A DNA stretch of 64,000 nt from Oscillospiraceae bacterium. GTDB lineage: Bacteria; Bacillota; Clostridia; Oscillospirales; Ruminococcaceae. This document shows, piece by piece, positions 25,743 to 33,851 of this stretch. How positions within the stretch are numbered: the first letter of the stretch is position 1; each line of letters begins with the position of its first letter. The notes beneath the pieces are model-generated. The model searched no databases and was not told the DNA's origin. It worked only from the letters and a program-made list of their open reading frames with translations. The position numbers and the translations under genes are program-made. Location of the stretch: contig JAFQUQ010000029.1 of NCBI GenBank assembly GCA_017408395.1, positions 1 to 64,000 on the forward strand, given 5' to 3'.

Positions 25743-25771
25743 TTGATATTACGGTTAGTTTGTGCTATTAT
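25743..25771 (+). promoter_or_regulatory. Promoter of the PHP gene
   Basis: TTGATA (25743-25748), a 17-bp spacer and TATTAT (25766-25771). Confidence 0.65.
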
Positions 25772-25801
25772 ATAAGTATACGAATTTGAAAGGAAGATTT
25801 T

Positions 25802-26494
25802 ATGCTTTACAGATATGAACCGCATATGCACACCTTTGAAGCAAGCGGATGCGGACGCTCAACAGGTGCGGAAATGGCAGAAATGCACAAGGCAAAGGGT
25901 TACGACGGCATAATCGTTACCGACCACTTTTTCAACGGCAACAGTGCAGTTCCCTACGACCTGCCCTGGGAAGAAAAAATAGACCTTTTCTGTAAGGGCT
26001 ACGAAAACGCAAAGGCAAGGGGAGACGAAATCGGTTTAAAGGTGTTTTTTGGCTGGGAATTTACTTATGCAGGTGCGGATTTTCTTACCTACGGACTTGA
26101 TAAGACGTGGTTAAAAAAGCACCCCGAAATAATGGATATGAAAATCTACGACTACTGTGATTTTGTTGCGGAATGCGGCGGCTTTATCGTACACGCTCAT
26201 CCCTTCCGTCAGTATAATTACATCAAAAAAATCACCCTTATTCCTGACAATGTGGGTGCTGTCGAGATAATAAACTCCTCTCATTTTGATGAAAAGATGA
26301 ACGACCGTGCAAAATGGTATGCGGAAAGCTTCAATCTTCCCGTAACGGCAGGCTCCGACTCCCACGACGCAAAAAATCTCCTTGGCGGCGGTATTTCTGT
26401 GGAAAAGCCCCTTGAAACGATTTTTGACTATATTGAAGCTGTAAAGAAACGCAGTATCGCAAAGCTTCACAATAAGGATTTTATAAACAAATAA
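25802..26494 (+). CDS. PHP-domain phosphoesterase
   Basis: 230 residues forming a single PHP domain. Metal-binding motifs appear in order: PHMHTF (residues 7-12), VTDHFF near 40-45, FFGWEFTY, VHAHPFRQY near 138, and AGSDSHD near 193. The family includes histidinol-phosphatase-like and nucleotide phosphoesterases; the substrate is not evident. AAAGGAAG lies before the ATG. It is single and ends at a strong bidirectional terminator facing coaX. Confidence 0.85.
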   Translation: MLYRYEPHMHTFEASGCGRSTGAEMAEMHKAKGYDGIIVTDHFFNGNSAVPYDLPWEEKIDLFCKGYENAKARGDEIGLKVFFGWEFTYAGADFLTYGLDKTWLKKHPEIMDMKIYDYCDFVAECGGFIVHAHPFRQYNYIKKITLIPDNVGAVEIINSSHFDEKMNDRAKWYAESFNLPVTAGSDSHDAKNLLGGGISVEKPLETIFDYIEAVKKRSIAKLHNKDFINK

Positions 26495-26495
26495 A

Positions 26496-26538
26496 AATAC
26501 ACCGTGTAAAATTATTTGACGATTTTACACGGTGTATT
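26496..26538. terminator. Bidirectional terminator between the PHP gene and coaX
   Basis: Perfect 17-bp arms 26496-26512 and 26522-26538 around a 9-nt loop, A-rich on the left and T-rich on the right. Confidence 0.85.
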
Positions 26539-26565
26539 CGTTTGTATTGTATTATTTAACTTTAA

Positions 26566-27327
26566 TTATTTGTTTTTGTTGTAAATGTGCATAAGTCCCT
26601 TAAGCATAATGTCGTCGTCGATAATCATTTCATTTTCGCACAGAGGAGCAATTACTCCTGCAAGACCGCCTGTTGCGATAACGGTACATTCGCCTGTCTG
26701 TGCCTTGATACGATTGATGATACCGTCGAGAGCTCCTGCGTTGCCGTAGAGAATACCGTTTCTTATGCAGTCGATGGTATTCTTTCCGATAACATTCTTC
26801 GGATTTTCCAGAGCAACCTTGGGAAGCTGTGCTGTACGGCTTACAAGGGCATCGTGTGAAATACCCACGCCCGGCATAATCATACCGCCCAGATAATTTT
26901 TGTTCTTGTCGATTACGGAAACGGTCGTTGCCGTACCCATATCAATTACTATCTGAGGGAGAGGGTATTCGTTTATTGTGGCAACTGCCGCAACAACAAG
27001 GTCGCTGCCAAGCTGTGCAGGGTTGTCGATGAGAATGTTCAGACCTGTTTTAAGTCCGGGACCGATTATCATAGCGTCGGTACCCATAACCTTTTTAACA
27101 GCGCTGTGCACGGTTGATGTTGCAGAGGGAACTACCGATGAAATGATTGCGCCGTCAATATCTTCCTTTGAAATGCCGTAAAATTCAAGGATACTCTTGA
27201 AGCTTATAGCATATTCAAGAACCGTAGCGTCGGCTTTTGTGGAAATTCTCTCCACAAAAGAGATTTTATTATCGCTGCAGCAGCCGATTACTATATTTGT
27301 ATTTCCAATGTCAACTGCAAATACCAT
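26566..27327 (-). CDS. coaX: Type III pantothenate kinase
   Basis: 253 residues. An ASKHA-fold kinase that phosphorylates pantothenate in the first step of CoA synthesis. Motifs: FAVDIGNTNIVIG at the N-terminus, NPAQLGSDLVVAAVA, the catalytic/phosphate motif IVIDMGTATTVSVID, and ATGGLAGVI near the C-terminus. It lies 12 bases after the ECF S-component gene, so import and phosphorylation of pantothenate are probably coexpressed. Confidence 0.95.
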   Translation of the reverse strand: MVFAVDIGNTNIVIGCCSDNKISFVERISTKADATVLEYAISFKSILEFYGISKEDIDGAIISSVVPSATSTVHSAVKKVMGTDAMIIGPGLKTGLNILIDNPAQLGSDLVVAAVATINEYPLPQIVIDMGTATTVSVIDKNKNYLGGMIMPGVGISHDALVSRTAQLPKVALENPKNVIGKNTIDCIRNGILYGNAGALDGIINRIKAQTGECTVIATGGLAGVIAPLCENEMIIDDDIMLKGLMHIYNKNK

Positions 27328-27339
27328 AATATCCTTCCT

Positions 27340-27930
27340 TTATCCCTGCGACTCTGCTTTCGGTGCAGGCTTTTTGATAATGTTAAGTACCCTTACAATT
27401 ACTGAGCTAAGTGCAATGTTAACGGCAGCTTCAAGGAGGAAGTTTCCTCCTACAAGTCCGAAAATCATATACTTGCCTGCGGACGCATAACCAAAATTTG
27501 TTGCCCATTCATTGATTGTGGGGAAGAAGAAAATTCTGCATCCCAGCAGGAAAATACCTGTGTTTACAACAGGTGCGACTACTGCCGCAGAGATAACTGC
27601 TACCCATCGATTCTTGTTTTCAAACAACTTGTACACAAGACCTGCTGCAAGACCTGCAAGCATACCCTTGAGCACACACGTTACAACCGTACCGGGTACG
27701 TTGATTGCAAGGAACGCACCTGCGTCCGTTGCTACCACAAATGCTCCGAAAACAAATCCGAGCCACGCACCTGCCTTGATTCCATACAGCGCCGCACCGA
27801 CTACTATTGGAATAAGCACCAGCGTAATACTGAATTGTCCTAAACGAATTGACAGTGTCATCGACTGGAGTACGATAACAATTGCCGTAAGGATACCTGT
27901 CCCTACAAGTGCCTTTGTTTTTTCGTTCAT
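27340..27930 (-). CDS. panT: ECF transporter S component, probably pantothenate-specific
   Basis: 196 residues from the ATG at 27930 (AAGGAGG upstream); the longer frame has no ribosome site. About six hydrophobic helices match the S-component plan. The first helix region carries ILTAIVIVLQ, and a typical GLYGPxxG-like segment reads ALYGIKAGAWLGF. S components bind a vitamin and work with a shared EcfAAT module encoded elsewhere. Assignment to pantothenate rests on the neighbour coaX. The ending APKAESQG is not conserved. Confidence 0.8.
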   Translation of the reverse strand: MNEKTKALVGTGILTAIVIVLQSMTLSIRLGQFSITLVLIPIVVGAALYGIKAGAWLGFVFGAFVVATDAGAFLAINVPGTVVTCVLKGMLAGLAAGLVYKLFENKNRWVAVISAAVVAPVVNTGIFLLGCRIFFFPTINEWATNFGYASAGKYMIFGLVGGNFLLEAAVNIALSSVIVRVLNIIKKPAPKAESQG

Positions 27931-27984
27931 ATTAAATTCCTCCTTGTTATTATTCCCCGAAGGGATACAATACAATACGCAATT

Positions 27985-28013
27985 ATTATACCATATTTTT
28001 AATTTATGTGCAA
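27985..28013 (-). promoter_or_regulatory. Promoter of panT-coaX
   Basis: TTGCAC (28013-28008), a 17-bp spacer and TATAAT (27990-27985) on the minus strand. Confidence 0.65.
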
Positions 28014-28106
28014 GGATTTTATAAAAAAAACAAGATATTCCGCAGTGATTTATTTTACGTTATCTTTAAAAAACGGGAATTACTGTACTGTTATAAATTT
28101 AGCTCG

Positions 28107-28368
28107 TCAGAATAAAAGAAAACAAGTTTCCTTTTATTCTGAGGGGTAATTTGTCTTTAAACATAAAAATACAGCCGCAATTCAGATTAAAAGGCTTTTA
28201 AAAATTGAAAAAAACTATTATTTTTTTCATCTTTGCCTTATTATACTGAATTGCGGCTTGATTATGTCAGGGTTTGCTAAGGGCTTTGCCCTTAACCCAC
28301 AAGGGACGCTGTCCCCTTGACCCCTGCAAGCCTTTTGAAAAAGGCTTGACCTAAAACTTTAGTGTTTG
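28107..28368. repeat. Composite dispersed repeat, copy 3
   Basis: It has the same three-part order as the copy at 5597-5876. Part one is a perfect 12-bp hairpin (28107-28118/28131-28142, 12-nt loop). Part two is a 13-bp inverted repeat AGCCGCAATTCAG (28173-28185) / CTGAATTGCGGCT (28246-28258). Part three is three palindromes from 28278, then the tail GACCTAAAACTTTAG. Relative to copy 2 the second stem has an extra C on one arm matched by an extra G on the other. Bases 28014-28106 hold nothing I recognise. Confidence 0.75.
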
Positions 28369-28385
28369 GGTGTGCTTGTTTAAAT

Positions 28386-29618
28386 TTACTGCTTATATTT
28401 TGATTTTCTTTCGTCAAAAACCTTCTTTTCTTCTGTAAGAAGATGTGTGGAGTAGTAAGCTTCAACCTTTTCGTTTGTGGTAAGCTGTGCGCAGACGATT
28501 GCGCTGAGGATGATAGCCGCCGCAAAGAAAAGCATAACAATAAGATTTTCCTTTGTTACGCCGTCCTTAGGGGCATTGTCGATGCAGAACTTTATAAAGC
28601 CCGGACCCAGAAGGAGTGCGGTGTTTATTGCAAAATAAGCAGATGAGAAAATTTTGCAGGCCTTTGTTTTAAAGAACAGTATCAGCGAGAAGAATGCGGT
28701 TGCAAAGGGCAGGTACATAAACAGGTCGCTGTCGTTCCACCTGAGCTTGAAGTAGGTTATTGCAGCTGTGATAAGTCCCAGTGCAACAAGCAGGAGCACT
28801 ACGAAAAAGCCCTTCTTTGCCTTTTTGACCTTCTGCTCATTCATAAGGTCGTGGTACATCTGAAGGCTGGATTTTTTGTTGTAGCCCTCAGGACGCTTGC
28901 CGATTTCCTTTTCAAGACGTTCCTTGATGATCTGCTTTTCGTCCTTGTCGAGAGTTGCCTTGGTGTAAAGATCCTCGCTCTTTTTCTGTGAGGGTGTATA
29001 TTCTGTGGACATTTCCGCAAGAACAGGCTGACCCTCCATTTCCATTGCAAGGGAGTCAAGCTGCATCTGGTTTGCAAGGCTTCGGGACATTTCCTTTTTG
29101 CCGTTGTAGTCCATATCTGCAAGGATGTCTGCCGAAACCTGTACACCGTCGAGATTGTGGTCTATTCCCTTATCAGCGGCAGCCATTTTTGCGCGAGCTT
29201 CTGCTTCTTCGGCTTCTCTTGCAAAATCTGCAAAGGATTTCGGTCCGCTTGAAGCAGGTGCAGGTTCAGGCTGAACCGGTGCCTGCGGTGCAGGTTCATT
29301 GTAAGCGTCAAGAGTTGCATAGTCCTCCGTTTCTTCATCGGGGGATACAAATTCGACCTCCTGCTCATCGTAAGCCTTAAGCTCGCTGTATTCTTCCTCG
29401 GAGCGAAGGCTGCTTAAATCGATTTCACCTGTGATTTCATCGGAGGAGGCGTCTTTTTCTGCTTCTGCCTTCTTAGCTTCGGAAAGAGCGCTTAAGCTTC
29501 CGCCTGCCTTTGCAAGGTCACGTTCAAATTTAGGTACATAGCCGCTGTCCTGCGGTGTGCTGTCAAGCTCAAGGGGGTCAAGGATGCCGCCCTCAAGATT
29601 AAGTTCATCGTTGTTCAT
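28386..29618 (-). CDS. Acidic cytoplasmic region plus four-helix membrane protein, unknown
   Basis: 410 residues. The first 265 are soluble and acidic with Pro/Ala-rich linkers (about 105-125) and a charged helical stretch. Four hydrophobic helices follow at about 271-291, 301-316, 324-345 and 359-378, then a charged cytoplasmic tail. No family is recognised. It is third in a minus-strand group after the polysaccharide deacetylase and bactofilin genes, so it may anchor or recruit a cell-envelope complex; that is inference. Confidence 0.65.
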   Translation of the reverse strand: MNNDELNLEGGILDPLELDSTPQDSGYVPKFERDLAKAGGSLSALSEAKKAEAEKDASSDEITGEIDLSSLRSEEEYSELKAYDEQEVEFVSPDEETEDYATLDAYNEPAPQAPVQPEPAPASSGPKSFADFAREAEEAEARAKMAAADKGIDHNLDGVQVSADILADMDYNGKKEMSRSLANQMQLDSLAMEMEGQPVLAEMSTEYTPSQKKSEDLYTKATLDKDEKQIIKERLEKEIGKRPEGYNKKSSLQMYHDLMNEQKVKKAKKGFFVVLLLVALGLITAAITYFKLRWNDSDLFMYLPFATAFFSLILFFKTKACKIFSSAYFAINTALLLGPGFIKFCIDNAPKDGVTKENLIVMLFFAAAIILSAIVCAQLTTNEKVEAYYSTHLLTEEKKVFDERKSKYKQ

Positions 29619-29700
29619 AATTCTACATCTCCATCTTCATTATGTCTTGGTTGCTATAATCAGCAAGTACCGCAAATTTCTTTACGGTACTGCAAAAAGT

Positions 29701-30744
29701 TTATTCTGAAAGTGCGATAGCCTCAGGGAAAATGCTTGAGGAGCTTTCCTGAAGGAAGGTTGTGTTTACGTAACCCTGGATGGTTGCACCGTCGAGAACG
29801 GTGATTGTGGAAGCTGTGATATTTCCGAGAATAACAGCGTCGGTCTTGAATTCAGCCTTGCCGCCGATGTCAACGTTGCCCTTTACCTTGCCGTTAAGGT
29901 CAAGATACTGCGCGGAAATATCGCCAAGAAGGATGCTGTCCCTGTCGATCTGGACCTGTCCCTTTGAGGAGATATTGCCCTGCATTGAAGCACCTGCCAT
30001 TACGGAGCTGTTGCATTCGATGTCACCGACAACCTTGCCTGTTACGTTAATGTTCTTTGTAATACGCACATCACCCTTTACGCTGCCGTCGATATTGAGG
30101 TTTGCAAAGGAACGGATGTTACCGTCAATAATGGTATTTCTTGAAATGATAGTGGTTTCTTCGGTTTCGTAGTAAGGGGTGTTAGGCTCGCTTCTGTACG
30201 AAGGTGTGGAACGTGGGGTCTTGGGAGGGACGGAGCCACCGCCGCCGAAGGAGGAAGGTGTACCGAAGGAAGAAGCCCTTGCTTCTTCACCTCTTGAAGC
30301 CGCACCGCTCTGACGTGCAAACTGCGAGAACTGTGAGAACGGACTTGAAGCCTGGTTGTCGGAAACGGAAGAGCCGCTTTCGGAAGGGGAACGGGTTTCG
30401 GAAGGCTGTGTGCCGAACTGAGAAACGTTCTGTTCAGGCTTTATATAAGGGCTGGATGAATTGTAGTTATTCTGTGTATTGTAGGTGTTTGAAGAGCTGA
30501 ATGCGCTTTCGCTGTAAGAAGCAAAGTCGGGAGCAGCCTCCTCTGCAGCTTCTTCGGAAGCCTTGCTGTCAGTTTCGGGAATATCGGCAGCTTTTTCCTG
30601 TACAGGCGCAGGGGTGGGTACAGGGTCGAGGTAGCGGTCAAGCTCAGATTTTTTCTTTGCTTCCTTAGCGGAGTCATCTCCGCCCTGAGCGTCCTTTCGG
30701 AGAAGCTCCTTAACTGCCTGGTTAAAATTATCCTTAAGGCTCAT
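29701..30744 (-). CDS. Bactofilin family cytoskeletal protein
   Basis: 347 residues from the ATG at 30744, which follows AGGAG by 9 bases (a GTG 6 bases earlier is too close). The first 200 residues are low-complexity, rich in Ser, Asn, Pro and Gln. The last 140 form the bactofilin right-handed beta-helix with repeated short strands: SRNTIIDGNI, LNIDGSVKGDVRI, GKVVGDIE, LNGKVKGNVDIG, AVILGNITAS. Bactofilins polymerise without nucleotides and often position wall-modifying enzymes. The gene follows a deacetylase, which fits such a role. Confidence 0.9.
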   Translation of the reverse strand: MSLKDNFNQAVKELLRKDAQGGDDSAKEAKKKSELDRYLDPVPTPAPVQEKAADIPETDSKASEEAAEEAAPDFASYSESAFSSSNTYNTQNNYNSSSPYIKPEQNVSQFGTQPSETRSPSESGSSVSDNQASSPFSQFSQFARQSGAASRGEEARASSFGTPSSFGGGGSVPPKTPRSTPSYRSEPNTPYYETEETTIISRNTIIDGNIRSFANLNIDGSVKGDVRITKNINVTGKVVGDIECNSSVMAGASMQGNISSKGQVQIDRDSILLGDISAQYLDLNGKVKGNVDIGGKAEFKTDAVILGNITASTITVLDGATIQGYVNTTFLQESSSSIFPEAIALSE

Positions 30745-30771
30745 TTTCACAAACTCCTATCTGTAGTTTAA

Positions 30772-31854
30772 TCAGTCAACATATGAAAAAGTAATTGGTT
30801 TTACGGTATTATCAAGAGGAGCGAAGGTATAGCCGTCGTCCAGAAGAGCAATGATAATATCCTCAACGGTTGTTACGGTGGTGTATTTATCTCCGCTGTC
30901 GTGGAGAAGAACGATAGCCCTGTCGGTTGAGTTGGACTCAATTCCGTTAAGCACGTTATTGTAAATGCTTGTCCAGGTTGCGTGGGTGGTAGCGTCCTCG
31001 CCGCTTACGTTCCAGTCGTAATAAACGAAGCCTCGTCTTGTTACCTCTGCGATTATCTGAGGGTAAACAAGGCGGTTGTAGTTATTTATGCTGCCGCCTG
31101 CAAAGCGCATTATCTGCGGTCTTACGCCTGTTGCTTCATAAATGCAGGTATATGTATTGTTCATATCCTCAAGGAAGCTTTCAACGCTTTCGTAGATAAC
31201 CTCATATTCGTGGGATATGGAGTGGATGCCGATGGTGTGACCTGCGTCGGCAACCTTTTTCATGATTTCCTTTGTATACTCGCTTTCGCCGCCCGACATA
31301 AAGAAGGTAGCCTTGATGTCGTATTTTTCCAGTATATCCAGGATCATAAGCGTATTTTCGGAAGGACCGTCATCAAAGGTGAGATACACGGTTTTTTCCG
31401 ATTCTGTAAATTCAGCGGGCGGATCAGCGTAAAGGTCGGGGTAAAGCTCGGTGTATTCGATTGCGGTGCTGCCCTGTCCCGTGTAAGCTGTTTCCGTTTT
31501 GAACATATCGGCAAATTTTTCCTTGTTTGCTTCAATATAAGCTTCTGCAAACTTTGCCGCAGTTTCTCCCTCGGTGGTGCTTATGAAATTTATGATGTCG
31601 TCAGCAGTGTAGCCGTCAGCAGCCATAAGCAGGTAATAGTCCTCAAGTGACTGTTTTCCGTTTTCTTCAGTGGGATTTTCTTCCGTTTCCTGAGAAACGT
31701 CTGCGGAAGCGGCTACTGTCAGTTCCTTGTTCTTTTTTGCTTCAAGACCGTACTTTATGCCGAAGAACACAGCAAGGAACGTAGCGATAACGAACCAGCC
31801 GATTACAACGGTGCAGATAAGGTGCTTGAAAAATTTTACGCTTCCAAAATACAT
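30772..31854 (-). CDS. Membrane-anchored polysaccharide deacetylase (CE4/NodB)
   Basis: 360 residues. An N-terminal transmembrane helix (about 13-35) and linker precede a NodB domain with motif 1 TFDDGPS near 178, motif 2 HTIGIHSISH near 233, motif 3 RFAGGS near 280, and the histidine motif VLLHDSG near 335. It removes acetyl groups from peptidoglycan or another polysaccharide outside the membrane; metal-binding D, H and H residues are present. It is first gene of an operon with bactofilin. Confidence 0.92.
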   Translation of the reverse strand: MYFGSVKFFKHLICTVVIGWFVIATFLAVFFGIKYGLEAKKNKELTVAASADVSQETEENPTEENGKQSLEDYYLLMAADGYTADDIINFISTTEGETAAKFAEAYIEANKEKFADMFKTETAYTGQGSTAIEYTELYPDLYADPPAEFTESEKTVYLTFDDGPSENTLMILDILEKYDIKATFFMSGGESEYTKEIMKKVADAGHTIGIHSISHEYEVIYESVESFLEDMNNTYTCIYEATGVRPQIMRFAGGSINNYNRLVYPQIIAEVTRRGFVYYDWNVSGEDATTHATWTSIYNNVLNGIESNSTDRAIVLLHDSGDKYTTVTTVEDIIIALLDDGYTFAPLDNTVKPITFSYVD

Positions 31855-31905
31855 TTTAATTTATTCCTCATCAATTAATTTGAATAGTCATTGATACTCC
31901 TTATA

Positions 31906-31934
31906 ATAATACACCTTTTTTAACCTTATGTCAA
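31906..31934 (-). promoter_or_regulatory. Promoter of the deacetylase-bactofilin operon
   Basis: TTGACA (31934-31929), a 17-bp spacer and TATTAT (31911-31906) on the minus strand. Confidence 0.75.
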
Positions 31935-32014
31935 CACAATGGAGAGCAAATAATTTTACCTGTCTAAAAATTTTCGACGAAAATACACCCTCAAATATGT
32001 CTTTTTAAACAAAA

Positions 32015-32041
32015 ACAGGAATATCGAAACGACATTCCTGT
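32015..32041 (-). terminator. Intrinsic terminator after the TPR membrane gene
   Basis: ACAGGAAT/ATTCCTGT stem followed on the minus strand by TTTTTG, 15 bases past the stop codon. Confidence 0.75.
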
Positions 32042-32055
32042 AAAAAATAAGCTGT

Positions 32056-32961
32056 TTATGAAAAATCTGACGGGTTGGAATTCATATTGTCCTTTGCCGC
32101 CCTTCCCAGAGAAATGAGATGCTGCTCATATTCGGGGGAAATTTTAATTCCCATAGCGTCGGCGGAAAGGTCAAAGCACTCTTCATAGCGTTCCACATCA
32201 TAGAAAATATTTGCCTTTGCCGCAAGAATAAATCCCTGAAGGTGATTATACCTGCCCTTTGAAAGCTTACGCTTTCTTAAATTATCCGCCTCGCATACAA
32301 GTGCAAAGCCTTCCTTGCGCTCGCCCTTTTTCATAAGGCAGAGCGCCTTTACAGCCATTATGAAGGGGTCGTTGTTCATTGAGTCTATGTAGAAGCGTCC
32401 GTTGTCGTAATCGGAAGCCGCTTTTACGCTGTCCTTTACGGCAAGGTGCATTACTGCAGTTACTGCGTAATAATATGCCGCAATATAATAGTTTCCCGTG
32501 GAGTTTGCAACGTCGGAAGCGCTTATGATGTCTATTCTTGCAAGCTGTTCGGAGGCTTTTGCGGCGTCACCGTTTAAAAGTGCCGCAATTGCAAGCTCAA
32601 TACACACCTTGTTTTTCATATCGCCCTTGCAGTTCAGTGCAAGCAGGTCGGTATATTCCTTTGAAATACCCTTTTCCGCCGCAATTTTATCAAGCTGCCT
32701 GCGAAGCTTTTTCATCGGCAGACGGTTTACCGCAAAGCTTATAAAATAGGAAATGACCGCAAGCACAAGGGAGCCGCAGGCTACAACGGGAACAAACACC
32801 GACAGCCTGAACTGCGACATATTTTCAAGTGTAAAAAGCAGACCGTTCAGTGTTTTTATGCTGAAGCCGATACAACAGCCTATGATAAGGTAAATCCCCC
32901 ACCATACGCTTATTGATTTTGCCAGCATAAGCGTCCTTGCTTTAGGATTCAATCCGATCAT
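32056..32961 (-). CDS. Two-helix membrane protein with TPR-like C-terminus
   Basis: 301 residues. Two transmembrane helices lie at about 17-35 and 55-77. The rest is all-helical with spaced Ala/Gly/Tyr residues that look like tetratricopeptide repeats (for example ALLNGDAAKASEQLARID, ALCLMKKGERKEGFALV, and DVERYEECFDLSADA). It resembles in plan the protein at 52198-53085. Function unknown, perhaps protein-protein contacts at the membrane. Last gene of the fabD-aroE group. Confidence 0.6.
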   Translation of the reverse strand: MIGLNPKARTLMLAKSISVWWGIYLIIGCCIGFSIKTLNGLLFTLENMSQFRLSVFVPVVACGSLVLAVISYFISFAVNRLPMKKLRRQLDKIAAEKGISKEYTDLLALNCKGDMKNKVCIELAIAALLNGDAAKASEQLARIDIISASDVANSTGNYYIAAYYYAVTAVMHLAVKDSVKAASDYDNGRFYIDSMNNDPFIMAVKALCLMKKGERKEGFALVCEADNLRKRKLSKGRYNHLQGFILAAKANIFYDVERYEECFDLSADAMGIKISPEYEQHLISLGRAAKDNMNSNPSDFS

Positions 32962-32988
32962 TCCTTTCTTTGTAAAATCAGGTGGATC

Positions 32989-33834
32989 TCACGCATTGAG
33001 TGCAGCGTTCATATCCTCGATAAGCTGTGCAATGTCGCTGTCATTGTACTTTGCATCGCTCCAAATTTCGTGTGCAACGACTGCCTGCCATACAAGCATT
33101 GCCATACCGCCGATGGTCTTTATTCCGTTTGCCTCGGCAATGTTCATAAGCTTGGTTTTTTCGGGGTTGTAGATTACCTCAAACACGCATTTGCAGCTCT
33201 TTATCACATCCTCCGAAACGGGGCACGCTTCAACCTTAGGGAACATTCCCACAGGGGTAGCGTTTACAAGCAGGTCGAATTCACCGCTTATTTCATCGTT
33301 GTAAATGACGTGGATGCGTTCAATGTCGCTTTCGGGGTGTCCCTGTCTGCGAAGCTCGTCGATGACAAACTGAGCAGTATCCTCAAAGCCTTTGAGCACT
33401 ACTATCGTAAGGTCGGCACCGTGGCGTACAGCTTCAATCGCCATCATTCTGCCGACGCCGCCGCAGCCGATCTGCAAAACCCTGCCGCCAAGCTTGCCGC
33501 CGCCTGCTTCGAGAGCACGGAGAAAGCCGTAGCAGTCGGTGTTGTAGCCGATATTCCTGCCGTCCCTGCGTACAACACAGTTTACGGACTCGTAACGCTT
33601 TGCGGAAGCGTCCAGCTCGTCAAGGTACTTTATAATGTCAACCTTGAACGGAATCGTGATATTGTATCCCCCCAGCGAATTAAGGTAATCAGCCTTTTCG
33701 CCGAGAGTTTCGGGAGCAAATTCGCATATTTCGTAAACAGTATCTCCCTTGTTTTCAAGCTCAAAAAGACGCTTGTGGATAGGAGGGGACATTGTATGCT
33801 TTAAGGGATAGCCTAAAATTGCGTATTTTTCCAT
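32989..33834 (-). CDS. aroE: Shikimate dehydrogenase
   Basis: 281 residues. It reduces 3-dehydroshikimate to shikimate with NADPH. Motifs: SPPIHKRLFE (substrate site), NITIPFKVDI with the catalytic lysine, the nucleotide loop GCGGVGRMMA near 125, NATPVGMFP near 190, and a C-terminal GGMAMLVWQA segment. The ATG lies 18 bases after the upstream lipoprotein stop. No other aromatic-pathway gene is close by. Confidence 0.95.
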   Translation of the reverse strand: MEKYAILGYPLKHTMSPPIHKRLFELENKGDTVYEICEFAPETLGEKADYLNSLGGYNITIPFKVDIIKYLDELDASAKRYESVNCVVRRDGRNIGYNTDCYGFLRALEAGGGKLGGRVLQIGCGGVGRMMAIEAVRHGADLTIVVLKGFEDTAQFVIDELRRQGHPESDIERIHVIYNDEISGEFDLLVNATPVGMFPKVEACPVSEDVIKSCKCVFEVIYNPEKTKLMNIAEANGIKTIGGMAMLVWQAVVAHEIWSDAKYNDSDIAQLIEDMNAALNA

Positions 33835-33851
33835 TTTTAATCAGTTCCTTT

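Noticed and set aside
30982..31650. 222-codon frame antisense to the polysaccharide deacetylase
   Set aside because: Shadow of a gene with complete NodB motifs; no start signals.
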